Assembly (NCBI GenBank): GCA_964035795.1
Contig: OZ038320.1
Span: forward strand, 10,475,726-10,539,725
DNA length: 64,000 nt
Source of the DNA: Pterobdella sp. o SKG-2022
Taxonomy: Eukaryota; Annelida; Clitellata; Hirudinida; Piscicolidae
Direction: 5' to 3'
Shown here: positions 24,770 through 39,000 of the stretch, in pieces
How the letters are laid out: every line of letters begins with the position of its first letter
Numbering within the stretch: the stretch's first letter is position 1
Notes under the pieces: generated by a model
Told to the model about the DNA's origin: nothing
The model's input: only the letters and a program-made list of their open reading frames with translations
Database searches by the model: none
Made by a program: the position numbers and the translations under genes

Positions 24770-26553
24770 ACAAAAGTTTAAAAATTATTTATATAGTACA
24801 TTTTTACTATTGAACAAACGAAAAGGCTTATTGACATAATGTGCTAGGCTCCTATAAGTATAAAAATGGTTTTTTTCACATTTTGAATACTTTTATATGT
24901 CGGATGGCTTCAGTCGTTTTGCAAGTTTGGGTGGATTAGTTTCGTTTTGTGGATGTTAAATGTTTTAGCTACTAAGATTAGAATATATAATGTGCGTTTA
25001 GTTTAAATTTAATTCTATATGAGGATTTATTCAAACCAGCGTTTGATGCTGAAAAAATAAGCCTTTCTCACAAACAATAGTTAAATTTCCGAGTAGATTA
25101 AAAAGTAAGGCTTGGTGCACCATTTAACCTAATTTTTCAGTACATTTTAAGGTTGTATAATGATTAAAACTGGTAGTTTAGGAAAAAAACGAAAGTATGA
25201 AACTTAACCTAAATCATTGATTTGAAACAGGTAACAACACTCAAAACTTGAAAACGTTGACCTGAGTTTTTGAGATGAGAACTACAAATAAGATGCAAAT
25301 TGTGATACCTTGCTTTCAAAAATGAGAAGTAAAATTGATGGTCAGGTACAACTAATTCTTCGAATACTCGAATACTTATATAGTCAACTTAGTTGTTCTG
25401 GATACCTGATTTCACTGTGCATTTGGTGTTAACAAGAAAAACGCATTTATCCCAAAATTATTTATATGCTTAAAAAACCCATTTAAACATAGTGAAAAAT
25501 AAATAGATTATATACCGCTTATTAACCCATATGGCTTTGAAACTTGAACCACGTGCTATGCTTACCGAGTCTACTTTTCGCATGTCTGTGCACCAACGTG
25601 TATCTATAAATAGCTGAGCTAATTGAAAAAATCATTCGAGCTATTTATAGGTTTGTTTAGTTTTCTATTAAATATTTTGGCGCTCACGTATAACTTTTTT
25701 AATGGATCTATATTGTTTTTTTACATTTACACAATTTTTGATACCGCAAATCTCTTCAAAAAAATATTGGTTGACTTTATCTGAAATTAGTGCAAACTCA
25801 AAACAGGCACTTCGCGATCAGAAAAAAAGTATTGAATAGCGAGTCTATAGCTTATGAACCAATCATAGAACTCCAAAAAAATTGTGAAAGTACTGAAATA
25901 ATAATTTTTAGAAGTTTTATGAAAAAAACCTAACATTTATCAATTAACAAAGCTTTTTGTACAATCGTGAATATTTAAACATTATGATACATGAATATTT
26001 TCAAGAAAAAAAAACTAAGATTTTTCAATAGAAAAACTTTCCCCAAAAACATAAAAAGTTTACTTTCAACAGAAATAAATAACTGAATTTATTTTACAAA
26101 ACTTTGGTTTTTCGTATCTCAAAATTTTTCTTATAGTTTTCATAGTCTCAATAATACTTTTGAATTGTACAATTACTTTAATGATATTTCAAAGACATGG
26201 TCAAACTCATCGTTGCATTAGGTAATGATAATCAAATAAAGTGACTATTGAGGGTAAAAGCGGTGGGAGTGTGAAGAATAAGAATTAATACAAAATACAG
26301 CTTTTCGTAAGTCGAACACATTTTATCAATTTTTGATAATTTAATTCTGACTCATGAAAGCTTTGTGTTCAATTGATAAGAGTGTTTTAGTTGATTTTAA
26401 AAAAATTTTGGCTTTTTTCACATTCTAATGAGCTTGAAAAGTATCCTCAATTTTTTATGATATTCAAAATAACACTATCTTTTTTTATGTTTTTTTTACT
26501 TTTTTTTTTATATAAAAGAATTATTCTTTCTCATAATTTTTTGTAATTTCAAC

Positions 26554-26613
26554 GACAGTAGCCTAGCGGTTAAAGGCACTTTTCAATAATAACACGAAGG
26601 TTGATATGAACCG
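26554..26613 (+). repeat. tRNA-like remnant, probably a tRNA-derived SINE or tRNA pseudogene
   Basis: TAGCCTAGCGGTTAAAGGC (26559-26577) closely fits the RNA polymerase III A box and D arm of a tRNA. GAAGGTTGATATGAACC (about 26596-26612) resembles a T arm/B box (GGTTCGAATCC-like). The intervening anticodon arm and the acceptor stem do not form convincingly, so this is not scored as a functional tRNA. Confidence 0.5.
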
Positions 26614-29600
26614 TAAATGTCTAAAATAAGATTTATATTTTTACAGCTGTTTTGTAAAAAATAAAGATTTTTAACTAAACAAGTTTTTAACTTTGAAACC
26701 TCCAACACTTACACCCCTATTCAAAAAAATAGAGCACTTGGATCTTCAGTATTTGGAGTTAAAGAAAGAGATTAGAATTTAAAAATTTTTACAATACATT
26801 CAAATTCAGAACAATAATATAACGCTTTTAAAATACATTTAGATAATGATTAACTCTCAGTTTTCGATTTATTTATAAAACTCAATTCAACATAGCTCAT
26901 GGGATACGCTAGACAATGAAGTTAACCTTATTTTAAAGATCTAATTGTTAATTGATTATATTTCTATTGAAAATTTTTCTATAAAGTTTCACCAAAAAAA
27001 TAAAATAATGCTTTGTTAGTTTATTTAATTACTCATCAAGCCAAAAAATTTTCAAAACTACGATTGCCCGAATTATTTAATGATTTGAGATTTTTATAAC
27101 CTAATTCAGAAGCACCTATATATTAAAGTAAAGGCTTTTATTAATTTGATTTTTTGATTGAAAAACTTTTCTCATTAACCTGTTTAATTTAGCCCAAAAA
27201 AACTCATAAAGACATAATATCCATTTATGACCAAAATATTTTTACCGTGCTATTTCTAAACTTCTTTCTTTTTATTATAACCTTTCACTGCGCTAATTTT
27301 GTTATTTACCTTTAAGATACTTATATTCCTACATTGTTACATCGACTCACAGTTCTACTTTCAACTTTTTTCTCATTGTTTATACACTTTCTTTCAACAT
27401 TTCTTAGACTATTTGATCAAAACCGCCCACATTTCCTGCCTATGCTTGTGTGATGCAAACTCAGCTTTAACACCACTCTCACTAGTATTTTGTTCTATTC
27501 CTAGATTATATTGAAGTTTGAAAATATTTTAACTAAGTATGTTTGAAAAATCAAATTTGAATATCGTACCTGAAGTTCTGATTAAGCTCAAACATCTTTT
27601 TACATTGTTTATAGCTTTAAATCATTACACTATCTGATAACCGCGTTTTGCTCGAAGATTTTATCATGTAGATGTTTTTTTCAAATACTTGAAAATCCAA
27701 AACTAACGGATAAATTGAAGAGGCCAATGGAATACAACATATGATATTCTTTGTTTGATTGCAAGTACTTGTGATTTATAGCAATAAACTTAGTGGGATG
27801 ATTATTTGAAAAATGATTTTTAATATTATGGGTCATTCTGTTCATTATCATTCCGTTCTTTCTTTATGAGTTTTGTGGGATCTTTTGAATCAAAGCAAAT
27901 TAATCTTATGAAAACATCTCATTTTAGTCAGTTTTTACAATAATTCAACAAATTATTTTATAAGGTAGTTGTTTAATCAAAACTAAAATTAACCATAACT
28001 TTGAATTTTGAAAAGTTTTTTTGCAAGACAATTAATATGTATTATGAAAATTTAAATCTTTCAACAATCAAAGTTTAATAAAAAGATGTAAATTTTTTTA
28101 AAATTTTTGAAGAATGACTAGTAAAATATCAGGTTTCAAAGTTTAGAGGGCCTACGCTAGTCAAAACTAATTACCCCAAACTTTTTGTTTTTACTTTTAA
28201 TAAAAAATAGACTTGAAAATTTTCACTAAAATTTGTTTTTTCAAACGGCTTCAAAAACTAGATTTTTAAATTATTTTTTTTGGATCAGTTTTTAAGCTTC
28301 GAAATTTCCTCACAACCGTTTATTTATGTCCACAAAGCGATAACAATGAAGAATGTTACATCAAATTTATTGAATTTAATTAAAATTAACCAAATAAGCC
28401 AAAACAGCGCCTTTTTGGTGAATGAAAAATCTTACAAAAGGTACTTTTACGAAGAATCAACAATATAAAATTTGACAAAAAACATAACAAAAATGGGAAT
28501 TTTAATATATAACAATATAATAAACAAAACAAAAATACTAAACTAAACAAATTATTAAAAAAACTAATGATTCTGTTAGACAGGGAAAAAGTAATATAAT
28601 CAACGTGCAAAAAAGCTTAAGCTAGCATACTGGGTATTCACTTAATCATTTCACTATTGAACGATGAGGTTAGATCCATGTGGGAAGGTTGAATAAATCA
28701 TTTATTTCATCATAAGTATTTTAATATTAAAAAAGGTGTTAAATCAATCTAAACGACGCTTTATTTTGAAAGTTGATTAGTCTTTAAAGTTTTTTTAACA
28801 GAAGTTTTCTTTTAATTATACATGATTTATTACCCTCCTCATTCAATTAAAAATGAGTGTGTTTATGTCCTAATAATTGGATAAAGGTCTAAAAGTAAAG
28901 TGTAACATTTTTAATAAAGAGTTCAACATTTAAACAACATGCATCATCACTTGTTTGTGTTATATCTTGTTATAGAAATAATAATAACTGTTAACACGTT
29001 TACGTTAATAGTTCAAAAAATGAACAAAATATATACGTAATACTATATGTCTTATTGAAAGTAGATTTTATATCGGTTTAATTTGTTCTTTCAAACCACA
29101 TGCAAGAGATTATGAAACATCCATTAGGCAATTATTTCAGCACAGTATAAAACGGTTAACGACGGCTGCAACGCGAACAAACTTATAGCCTCAAAATAAT
29201 AAAGCATTAACATTATCACCAACACGTGCAAACACAAAAATCATCAGAACTGCTTGAAAAATTTCGTATGAAAATTTATTACTGAAATAAAATAAAACTA
29301 CAAGACCCAACTAGTAGTGAAAAGCTTTTTGAATTTTCCACGCAATAAATTTTTAATTATTCAAGAATATATATAAAAATAGTAACAATGTTTTTGTAAT
29401 GACAGATCAAACACAATGAAATACGACAGCGTGAGCAAAGTTATAGATTGTTTTTTGGGCCTCAGTCTAGATTCAAGAAATACTAAAAGTTATAAAAATG
29501 CATAAGATTGTGAATATTGAGAAGTATGGTGCATACAAGATGTAAAGTGGTGATGATCTTCAAATCACTTCTACTACTTTTCTAAGTTCCATTGTTAAAG

Positions 29601-30347
29601 TATAATGAAAATGTTTAAAAACTTTATGCTGGAAAAAAGGTAACACTTTTTGAGATTTAAGGATTGATCTTATAAGAATTAAGAAATGCGAGTATTAGAC
29701 TAATACTGAGTAGATAAATTTTAAAAAACGGGCAAAAATACAATAAGAGTTAAATTAAATCTTGCATCAAAAGCGAGGTAAATTGTTTAAAATGAAAAAT
29801 CAATTGTAATTTAAAGGCATTAAGCACGCAAGCCACCCTTAAAGACAGAAAAATAAATAAACCATAACCCATAAGGTTTAAATGAATTGAAAGAAATTAA
29901 TAGGAAACTTTTAATCATATTAACATTACAACGGCAAGGATAGGTTCACTTTAAGCAACTAAGTCCATAACTAAAAGCACTTAAATGGATTATGACTGGT
30001 TAACAACAGCGATTAACATGTCTATTGGCCAAAATGTAACTCTTGTTTATACTTTACCGGAAAAATTTTCACCAAAACATGTGTGATGCGAGTCTTATCG
30101 TTGTGCTTATTAATGAATCCATGTTTTGATGAAAAAGAAAAAAAAAAGCTCTTTTACTTTTTTACATGTACCACAAAGAAAGGGTTGGCAAAAAATAGTA
30201 ACAAAAGTCATAAATAAATATAAAACCAAAAATATCCTATAATATCGAAAAAGCTTAGAGCAATAGTGAATAAAAAAAGCAATTAGAATAAAATCAATAA
30301 AATTATTGTGAAATAAATCTTCTATAATGAATATTGACAACACTTAG

Positions 30348-30577
30348 GCAACCGAAGTTGAAGGTCGGAGGCTTGGGTATCACTGCAACATACGACCCAC
30401 CACCAACATCACCACACCCATCACTGCCCCACCAAAAGGCCATTGCGCTGTTGTGTTTAATTCGTGTTATAATAACAATTATGATGTTAGTGGTATTTTG
30501 TGTTAGTATAGTCTATAAGCATCATGATGGAAATAGCTCTATTGAAAAAAAATGTTATTATTCCGTTAATAACTGGG
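30348..30577 (+). CDS. Possible exon with one membrane-spanning segment
   Basis: An open frame after a possible acceptor (CACTTAG) encodes a Pro/Ser/His-rich part containing KVGGLGITATYDPPP, then a strong hydrophobic helix (KAIALLCLIRVIITIMML to VVFCVSIVY), then KHHDGNSS with a sequon. A possible donor GG/GTTTGA follows at about 30577. G+C is higher than in the flanks up to about 30450. No family recognised; no matching neighbouring exon found. A 25-bp stretch just downstream matches MITE family 1, so the end may be transposon-derived. It may also be a chance frame. Confidence 0.25.
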
Positions 30578-32801
30578 GTTTGATAAAATCGTTTTTTGTT
30601 AATAGGCTAGTTTAGTTCATAACTCTATTAACTTTCAGCTTAAATGAAAAATCTTTTTCTACGTATAATATACATTTCATAGGATTGTAATTTTTCAACT
30701 CTAGCTGATGCTTCCAGCATTATCAATCATGAAACTTCAAAAACCTCTACTTTGCCCTCTTTTTCTGTGAAAGCCTATTTAAACATTAGATTTGTTTCAT
30801 TATATATGGATTCGTCATTGAAATACAAAACCATTAATTTTTTTAACATTAAATTAATTAGGCATGAACTGATACTAGGACTTTATATAGAAGCGGTTGA
30901 AATAAATCTTGTTATTCCGACATAACTTTTTAATTAAGTTTGTTTAGAAAAATTTTCATATTTATTATACACACCCTATTATAAAAAGTGTTTTGAACTA
31001 TGAATCAAATCTTTGTTGCTATTTATATAAAGCATATTTGATATGGCTGTTTCTAAATGTTCAAAAAACAGAGTTATTTGAAAATAATTATCTAAATGTG
31101 TTTTAGTTTAAAAATACATATTTGAAGTAGCGAAGATTTATGCTTTGGTGTTAATTTCATGTTTAATTTCGATACGTTAACTTTTTTTACCGCAATTTTT
31201 AATTAAATTTTTACTTATTCAATTGTTAATTCCAGTGCCACTAAACACAATTTTATTGTATTGTACACAAGGTTTATGACCTTGCAAATCTGGTCATCTG
31301 CGTTATCCTACCACGATATATAAATACATTAAATACTGATTCCTTAGATTAAATACTCATTCCGAAACCATTTTTATAGCTAAACTATATTTAATTCACT
31401 CTATTTCAGTTGAGTAACTTATAATGATTAAATAATGAAATAGTGGAAATGAAGAAATGACAAAACTAATCATGTATATTTAAAAACCGAAGGTTTGATA
31501 TTCATCATTTTAGATCTGGATTGATGACTCAATATGCGTTTGAAGTCATTCAATAAAAGTTTTCCGGGTTTATTTTATCACAGTTTCAAATGGAATTAAG
31601 GACGTATTGAAGAAACGATTGGAAACTAAGCACATATTTTATTATTTAATCGAATTTAAAGACTCATGTCAATTAATTATAATCATCATTATTATTGTTT
31701 CATATGTTCTGATCAAGCTACTGCAATATTACATGAACAAACATTTGTCTATGTAATAGGAGTTTAAGCATCCTTCACAGGTTTTTGCGTTATTGATCCC
31801 ATCGTTTGCAATACAGAGATTCGTGCCTACTTTGAATTTTTTGACGCTTACAATAAAACTAAGCATATTCCCAAAAAAAATCATTGTTTTGCACACAATT
31901 CATTCCCTATTTTTTAAAAATTCTACCATTCACATTTACTGGCGTAGTAACAATTATTTGAAATATATAGAGTAAGAAAATTTTTCATCATTTCAATTGT
32001 TTCCAAGCTGCACTTTTCAATGAAAAGAGATAAAAAATATTTTGAGACTTGTTTCTTTGAGTTCTTACTCATTGCTTCTGTAAAATTTTTTTGTTTTAGG
32101 TTAGGTCGAAAATAACTATCCAATTTGTTTTAGCTTTACGCAAACTACACATGATTGCCATAACAACGGAAAAATTTATTAAAAAATAAAAGATAAAGTT
32201 TTTAAGTATATTTTAAAGAAAACTCCACGTTTGCTATAGGTTTAATTGACACACTCATTTTTGTAACTCTGTTGAAACCATAAAAACCATAAATTGAACG
32301 ACTAAGACGTTTGAGTATTTAAGTTAATTAGAAAATGATCAAAAGACAAAAATGTACATCTTGGAAAACAGCTTCAATAGATCTTAATTTCAGATAACTT
32401 CTGCACAGAATTCCATAAACTGAACTAGTTCACCAAAAAGCATTAATCTACTTTTGAGCAAGTAATTGAATATTATCTACTGTTTTTGATGAAACTTTTA
32501 GCTTCGCTGATCTTCCAATACATTGGAATTCTTAGAGTTATAAGATTTTAATAATCCAGTTATTAATTTTTTATTTAAAACTGGAAAAAGTTCTCATTTT
32601 ACATCAAAAAGCTTATAATCCTTTATATTTTAAACTCATAAAAACAATTCGAAAATTTTGTTCTTTACATACACTCACAACACATACACACAAAAGATTT
32701 TTAGTCCGTCATTCTAATTCCTCTCACACGTTATTTTCACCAGGAAGTAGCAAATTGCATGAAACAAAGGCAACTATTCATTCTTTTAACATGTGCAACA
32801 T

Positions 32802-32908
32802 CACATGCCTTTTATTTACACATACCTCCAACATATATAAGATCTTATTATACAAAATATACATTATAAATTCAAGATTATATATAATATAAATATGAAA
32901 GGCATGTG
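32802..32908. repeat. Inverted repeat with AT-rich loop
   Basis: Perfect 11-bp arms CACATGCCTTT (32802-32812) and AAAGGCATGTG (32898-32908) enclose an AT-rich, itself partly palindromic interior. It may be a small MITE. Confidence 0.45.
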
Positions 32909-34598
32909 TATGAACTATTGAATTTGTATGATTAAACATATTATTATATGTATTTATATTGAAATCCAATTGCTTTCATTTCTACTGATGAAACTCTTTT
33001 AAATCATAAAATTCTTTTATGTTTTAGTTTTATGAGTTGTATCATATATTATAAAATGGATTTAAGGATTGTAGAATATTAAGTTTCATTATGCTTATAC
33101 AAAGAGCACACGTCTTAAAAATTCAACACATAAACAAATAAAACAATCTACTCCGACAAGTGAATAAATAACCTTCGGTTCTCCTTATTTATAAGCTTCT
33201 ACACTACATAAATATACTTTCTTATAAAAAAAAGGGTAAAAACAAAAAGATTGAATTTACGAAAAGATTTTCTAGGTTGAAAACTCTTTTGGAATTCAAA
33301 TGCACTATGTTCAAAACAGATGCTTTTAAAACTGCAGACCGTTATCTATATAAGAGGAAAGAAACATTATCACAATTATTGCTTTCTTTAATGTATTCCT
33401 GTCATTGTTAAAATGCTTATAGGCATATTACTGTTTCAAGCTCTTACCATTTGTTGTCTAGTTTTAAAATATATTTCTTAATTTTAAAATATACGGCATT
33501 TTAATCACCTAAAATTTACGAATTAAACTTAATTTAAAGCTTTATATTTCAAAGTTCAGTTTTATTCATTTTTACAGAAAAATTGAAAAGAGTGCATAAA
33601 TGAAACGAATTTAAGATTATTTATTATTAATATTATTGATGTCAGATGCGATTTCTTAATTGATTGTTCAATATCAAAAGGCATTAATCTTAATACTTGA
33701 GCATGAAAATGGCTTTCTTATAATTGACATTCAACATTTGAGCCACAAAACTTGTTGAATAAAACAAACTTAAATACAAATGAACTTTCAGGAATGTGAA
33801 AGAGAAAATTCATTTAAAATTATCTTAACTACTGCACAAAATATAGGTCATAGAAAACAAATTGGAAATAGTTGTACGGGTGAAAGAGTAACAAGAAAAA
33901 TTATTTCACCAAAAAATGTTTAAATTGAAATGCTAAAAAACGCTGATTTGTTTTTTTATTTTTGAGAGAATTATGATTATTGGCTTTTTGAAGTGAGGTT
34001 TTTGATAATTTTTAAATTAAATAGTCAAAAAAAAATATTTTTAAAAAGGTTAATGTGCAGAACCGATAACCATTTCATCGTTCAGGTTATAAAACTGTAT
34101 TACAACTTTACATGGATAAATAAAACTCACAGGAAGCAGTGTTTCTCGCTGTTTTTTTGTCTGAAAAATTTAATAATTTTAGTTTTTTCATGGAATTATA
34201 TGAAGAATGAAACTGGTTTAAAAATTTCTAAAATCTTTTCCAAAGTTTCTTTTTCGAATAAGAACTAGTTGAAACATTGCTTGAAATATTTGTGCTTTTT
34301 GAAATTCGTACAAACATGCCAAGATTTTCTGCTCTGTATCTTAATCCAGTGCTCGGAGTTTAAGAAAAAAATTTGTGGACTTAAAGAATTTTGAGTTTCA
34401 ATAAAAGAAAATTTAATCAGATGCTTTTTTTTGTCTGGTGTTTTGATGAAAATAAATTGCTTTAGTGACACTAGTTTATTGTAAAAATAAGTCAATTTAC
34501 ATTCTAAAATAACCATAATTGAAAGAAATTCTTATTATTATTAGAAAGAAATGTATAATTATCCACCCGACCGATAATTTGGAAAGTTTTCGATTTTT

Positions 34599-36011
34599 CT
34601 ACAAGAGCAGTCGACAACCTGTGGAAAAATATTTCATTTGAAAAAATTTTTCATAATAAAAATATCATGTGTTTTAATACTTGTTCTTAGAGGAGCACGT
34701 AAACGTTAAGTTTTTGAAATTTGAATCTTTTTCCAAAGGGTATGTCAAGAGACGCGAAACACCTTAAAAAGTATTCAACAATTTTCGTTAAGTGAAATAA
34801 GAATTGAAGCAGTTGATAAATACGCACCTTGAGCTACAACACCTTTTTCAGACTTCAAAGTCATGTGAGGGTCTGGGTTTCCATTAGAAGAACAAGTGAT
34901 TGACCATTTGTCTTCATTTTGATTGACTTTGATATCCAAATTATCAGGGGCATCTAAAAAAACATTTAGAACTTTACGATTAATAAGTTCTATTGAATAT
35001 GGAAATATAATTTTAATTTTTATCAACTTGAGATCCATCCAAGCTATTTTGGCAAACTAATTATATGAGTCTCAAGACTTACGGGTGATGTTGAGAGTAC
35101 GAAAGCAAGACTTTTGTAGATCAAATAAGTCAAAAGTTGCTACCATTTTTTTCCCATCATATTTAGGCTTGGCGTGGAAATTATACTTGACTCTATAATA
35201 AGAAATAATTTAAAAATATTATTGATGGTTAAAAACGATTACTGAAAAATTTTAAAATATCCAATACTTACTCCAATTCACTAAGTTCTGTTGTTATGTT
35301 TTTAGTAGTTAGATCTTCATCTCCCACTTTGAGCCGATGATTAGGCGTTACTCCTTCGCATTTTAAGCTTATATGAACTAAGTAATATTTATTTGCTTCC
35401 ATAAAAGCAGGGATTTTGCACTCCGGATCACCTTTAAGCATTCCAATGATAGAAAGATAATTTTAAAACTTTATTTTCTTATGGATTTTATATATTAAGA
35501 CTACATAATTTATTTAAAAACTAATTATTGACCAAAACTATTGAGCAAATGATTATATGTAATGAAATATTTTTAATAACTCACCCATCGAGGATACGTG
35601 AAACTTTAGCTTTTCTACCTTGTCGCCTTTGTATTTAGTACAACTGTAGTCGTAAGAGGTGTCTTCTGTAACAATAAACTTGATGTTTTGTGTTTTTGGA
35701 TCCCGTTTAAATTGGTCATCCTGGAAAATTGTTTCCATTATTATGATCAAAATGTCAATTGAATGAAGATATCAGTGTCAAAATTTGAGAACTAACAGTT
35801 ATCAGAGTGCCTGAGTGTTTCCATTCGACCTGCATTTAATTATTAAAATATTGTTAGAATGGATATGCTAACTACATTATTAAAAAACCATATTTTATAA
35901 AATAAAAAAAACTCACTTTGTCAAATGTCTCCCCTTCTTTTGTGCATATAAGTTCTATTTCATGCCCTTCATAAGCACCATACATAATCACATCCCCGCC
36001 GTGTGTTAAAT
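34599..36011 (-). CDS. Unrecognised immunoglobulin-superfamily protein (ends uncertain)
   Basis: Six minus-strand exons with matching phases: 35917-36011, 35797-35829 (33 nt), 35585-35720, 35272-35431, 35083-35192 and 34828-34953. Ig module 1 spans three exons: LICTKEG (first Cys), VEWKHSG (core Trp) and SYDYSCTKY (second Cys). Module 2: PECKIPAF, ISLKCEGVTP, then KSCFRTLNIT. Module 3 starts HAPDNLDIKV with WSITCSSNGNPDP and is cut before its second Cys. All flanking introns are short with GT-AG ends. A seventh exon after the acceptor at 34619-34620 would end at once (GCRLLL, stop at 34599); this is weak. The first exon with a signal peptide should lie upstream and end in phase 1; it was not found. 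Ig folds suggest an extracellular adhesion or recognition protein, but no family is recognised. NIT sequons are present. Confidence 0.7.
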
Positions 36012-39000
36012 CTTTGTAAGTGCGGTTTTGTTTTATTAATCGAATTTAAAAAAGCTTCAAAGTTTTTAAAACAATTTTTATTCATCATCACAGAAATTTG
36101 AGTAATTATTCATTAGGTTAAGCACAAAGTTATAACATTTTGAATAATAATTTCAAAACTGTGGTTTTATGATTCATAAAGATATAACAATTATTAGCTT
36201 ATGGATTAAGATTAAGAATTTCACAAAACTTTTTAAAAATAAATACAAAAATATTCAAAGAAATAAACAAACATAATTTTGTGCTCTGTACCAAATTCAT
36301 CGATATATTTCTAAATAGATGTTTTTGTATATTTAACAGCAAGATATCAATATGGAAATATCTTCAAGGTAAAATCTTTTTAAAATCAAACAAGTAAATC
36401 TTCATTACATTTGTCTTCAATTAAGATCTACTGAATGTTCCCTTTTTTCATGTGATATAAAGATCTTAATGTTCTGATGTCACGAACGTGTTCCTTTTGA
36501 TGCTAATTATCCTAGTCTCCCATATAACCGTTTCATTAAAACACACATATAAACGACCTTGCAATTAGTGGTGTTCTAACTAAAAACCAATTTACCTTCA
36601 TTATCATTATCCTTGAAAGGTAATACCTTTTAAATGTATCAATAATAATAACGTACAAGCTTATTTAAGTATGAGAAAAGTTTCTTTCTAAAAATCGAAT
36701 AGCAAATAATTGATGTTAACTACGTTGGTTTGAAAACAAGTAATAGATTATGACTTGTGTCGTGAATCATTGGCATCCCGGATAATACACATTAAAAATG
36801 TATAGTCAACTTTATAAATAGTCAAATTTTTATTGTTTTTGAGATTATTAGAAATTATTAGAATTTAAAATGAATGAAAACTGACGATTTTAAAACTAAT
36901 TCTAGATTAAATAATATATTTTTTCGATATTTTTTCTAGATTCAGATGTTAAAAAACTAATTGAAATCAGATTCATAACTATTAAAAACCTTAAATTAAT
37001 ATTAAATGCATTCAAAAGGATATAATTCGAGACGCATTCAACTCGTTTTGATGATAGTTTCAGCTGAATGTCATTCCATACGGGTCAAGTGGAAAACACA
37101 CAAATAATCAAGCGTGTGTGTGACTTATTTCTAAATTTTTTTGAAATAACTAATTAACAATTCTATTTGTTTATAATAATAGAATTTTCATAATGATTCA
37201 CTTCGAAGATTTATTAAATGAAGGCAATATTTTTTTTGAAAATTGATTTGTTAACAGTAAATTACTGTTTATTATATTACCATTGTGAAGATTATTAATA
37301 TCATCTGCAAAATAAATAGGTCAAAAGATAGATACTTTGACTTATGATGGCGTTAAAACTTTTGTCTTTCTTTATAGCTGAGTTTTCAGCAAGATGTTTT
37401 ATAACAAAGTAGATAGATAGATTTTCAGATAGTAGATATATGTATTTATGGAAAGTAGATAGATAGGTTTCTAGAAAGCGGGTAAATGGTTTGTAGGAAA
37501 GTGTATAGTTAAAAAACGATAATACATCTAAAGATTTCCATTGCTAAAGCGCTGAGTTTTATATTAGAATCCGAAATTGCTTACTTCTGTGAACAATGCT
37601 ATTTCCTGATTTTTACTAATTTTCATACCACTACTTTTAATGATACACTTTTATCGTATATTTTCGGTGGAGCTCAAGATAGTGCACGATAAAAAAGAGA
37701 TAATGTCTTATCTGTATGGAAAAATGTTAATAACATCAGTCTTGAGAAGAAAATCTAAGCACCCTCTATTTCTAATTATAATTTTGCAATGATTTATTTG
37801 ATTGTGTAAAAGACAAACGCACAAAACAACTGGTTAACACCCATAGACCTACTATATTCTAAATGATTCAGCCATGCTGTGCATGTGTGTGTAGTGCATA
37901 TGACTTTTTTGAGTGTTTGTGTACTTGCTAGATGAAAGAATAAGTGATTACATATATAAGCGGGCTATATATGCATATATAGACATGGAAATGGCTGGAA
38001 CATTGAATATGTGAGTGTGTGTTTTCGCATTAATTTGAACAAAAGAAAACATGAACGAAAGATTTCATATGAAAAGACAAAGAACAACCTTGCTTAATAA
38101 TTTGAAAACTTTTTAGTTTTTTTAGAAGTACATTCCGTCAACTTCAATGGCGCGTGATGATTGTTTTTAAGATTTAAATGCTACATTTTTCAATTTTTAA
38201 ACTCTATGTTTAGCAAAACTTTGAATATTTTAATTAAAAATACTTCAAAAATTAGGAAAAACATTAATTTGACTATTAAGGTTTTAAATGATGATGGAAA
38301 TGATTTTTTGCTGAAATAAATTGAAGAAAACTTAGTTTTAATTTTAATTCAAATAAATTCAAGAAAAACTTCGAAAAAATACTTCAAGGAATAAATTAGA
38401 AACTAGATTGGAAACAAAAGATTATATATATAAAGTTCATTAAATCTCATTAAAAACTATAACTTTGATGAAAATTCGTTTTCAAAACGAACAATAAATC
38501 AATATTAAAGGATTACTTTAATGAAAACTTCAATTCGAAAAAATACTCAAGGCTTTCTGCTGTTTTTTCTTCTCAACTAATTGAAAAAGCAAACAAAATA
38601 AGCTCATGCTCAATACATATAATATAATTGCAAAGAATGCTTGAAAACATCTACAGTTACACCCAATAAACCTCATTCTACTAACCTCACATTTCAATCG
38701 ATCTTACGCTGATTCATATTTTAAATTTTTATAAAATGAATCACCAACCATTGATGAATGCTAAAGTAACAAAGAAAAAAAGTTTTTTCGCCAATGAAGA
38801 CATCTTTTTAAGAGTGGGTTTCCCAGATAAGGTGTTATTCAAAACAGAACTAGTTTAGCCTTTTTAAATTGTTTCTTCTGGAAAAAATTAAATTTAAATA
38901 AAGTAGTTGAAATTTTATCAGTTAGCAAAACATTAATTTTTAAATAAAAAACTATATTCAAAATATTTTGCTTCAGTTAAACAATACTAAATATTCTTCG

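Larger units (their letters stand above)
24239..34598. other. Long intergenic region, little recognisable
   Basis: Ten kilobases of AT-rich DNA without a secure gene. It contains a tRNA-like/SINE remnant at about 26555, a possible membrane-segment exon at about 30348 and an inverted repeat at about 32800. Around 29135-29190 there is a TATA-like GTATAAAACGG followed by a GC-richer stretch (GACGGCTGCAACGCGAAC); no open frame follows it. Confidence 0.55.

Noticed and set aside
26554..26613. Functional tRNA gene
   Set aside because: The acceptor and anticodon stems do not close and the T loop departs from consensus, so it is described as a remnant.
32640..32970. AC/AT-rich microsatellite and 63-codon minus-strand frame
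   Set aside because: Repeats are too short and irregular to call a microsatellite; the frame is low-complexity and covers the inverted repeat.
34599..34618. Short terminal exon of the Ig gene
   Set aside because: The acceptor is good, but the in-phase reading ends after six residues (GCRLLL) and leaves the Ig module unfinished. Kept only as an uncertain end.
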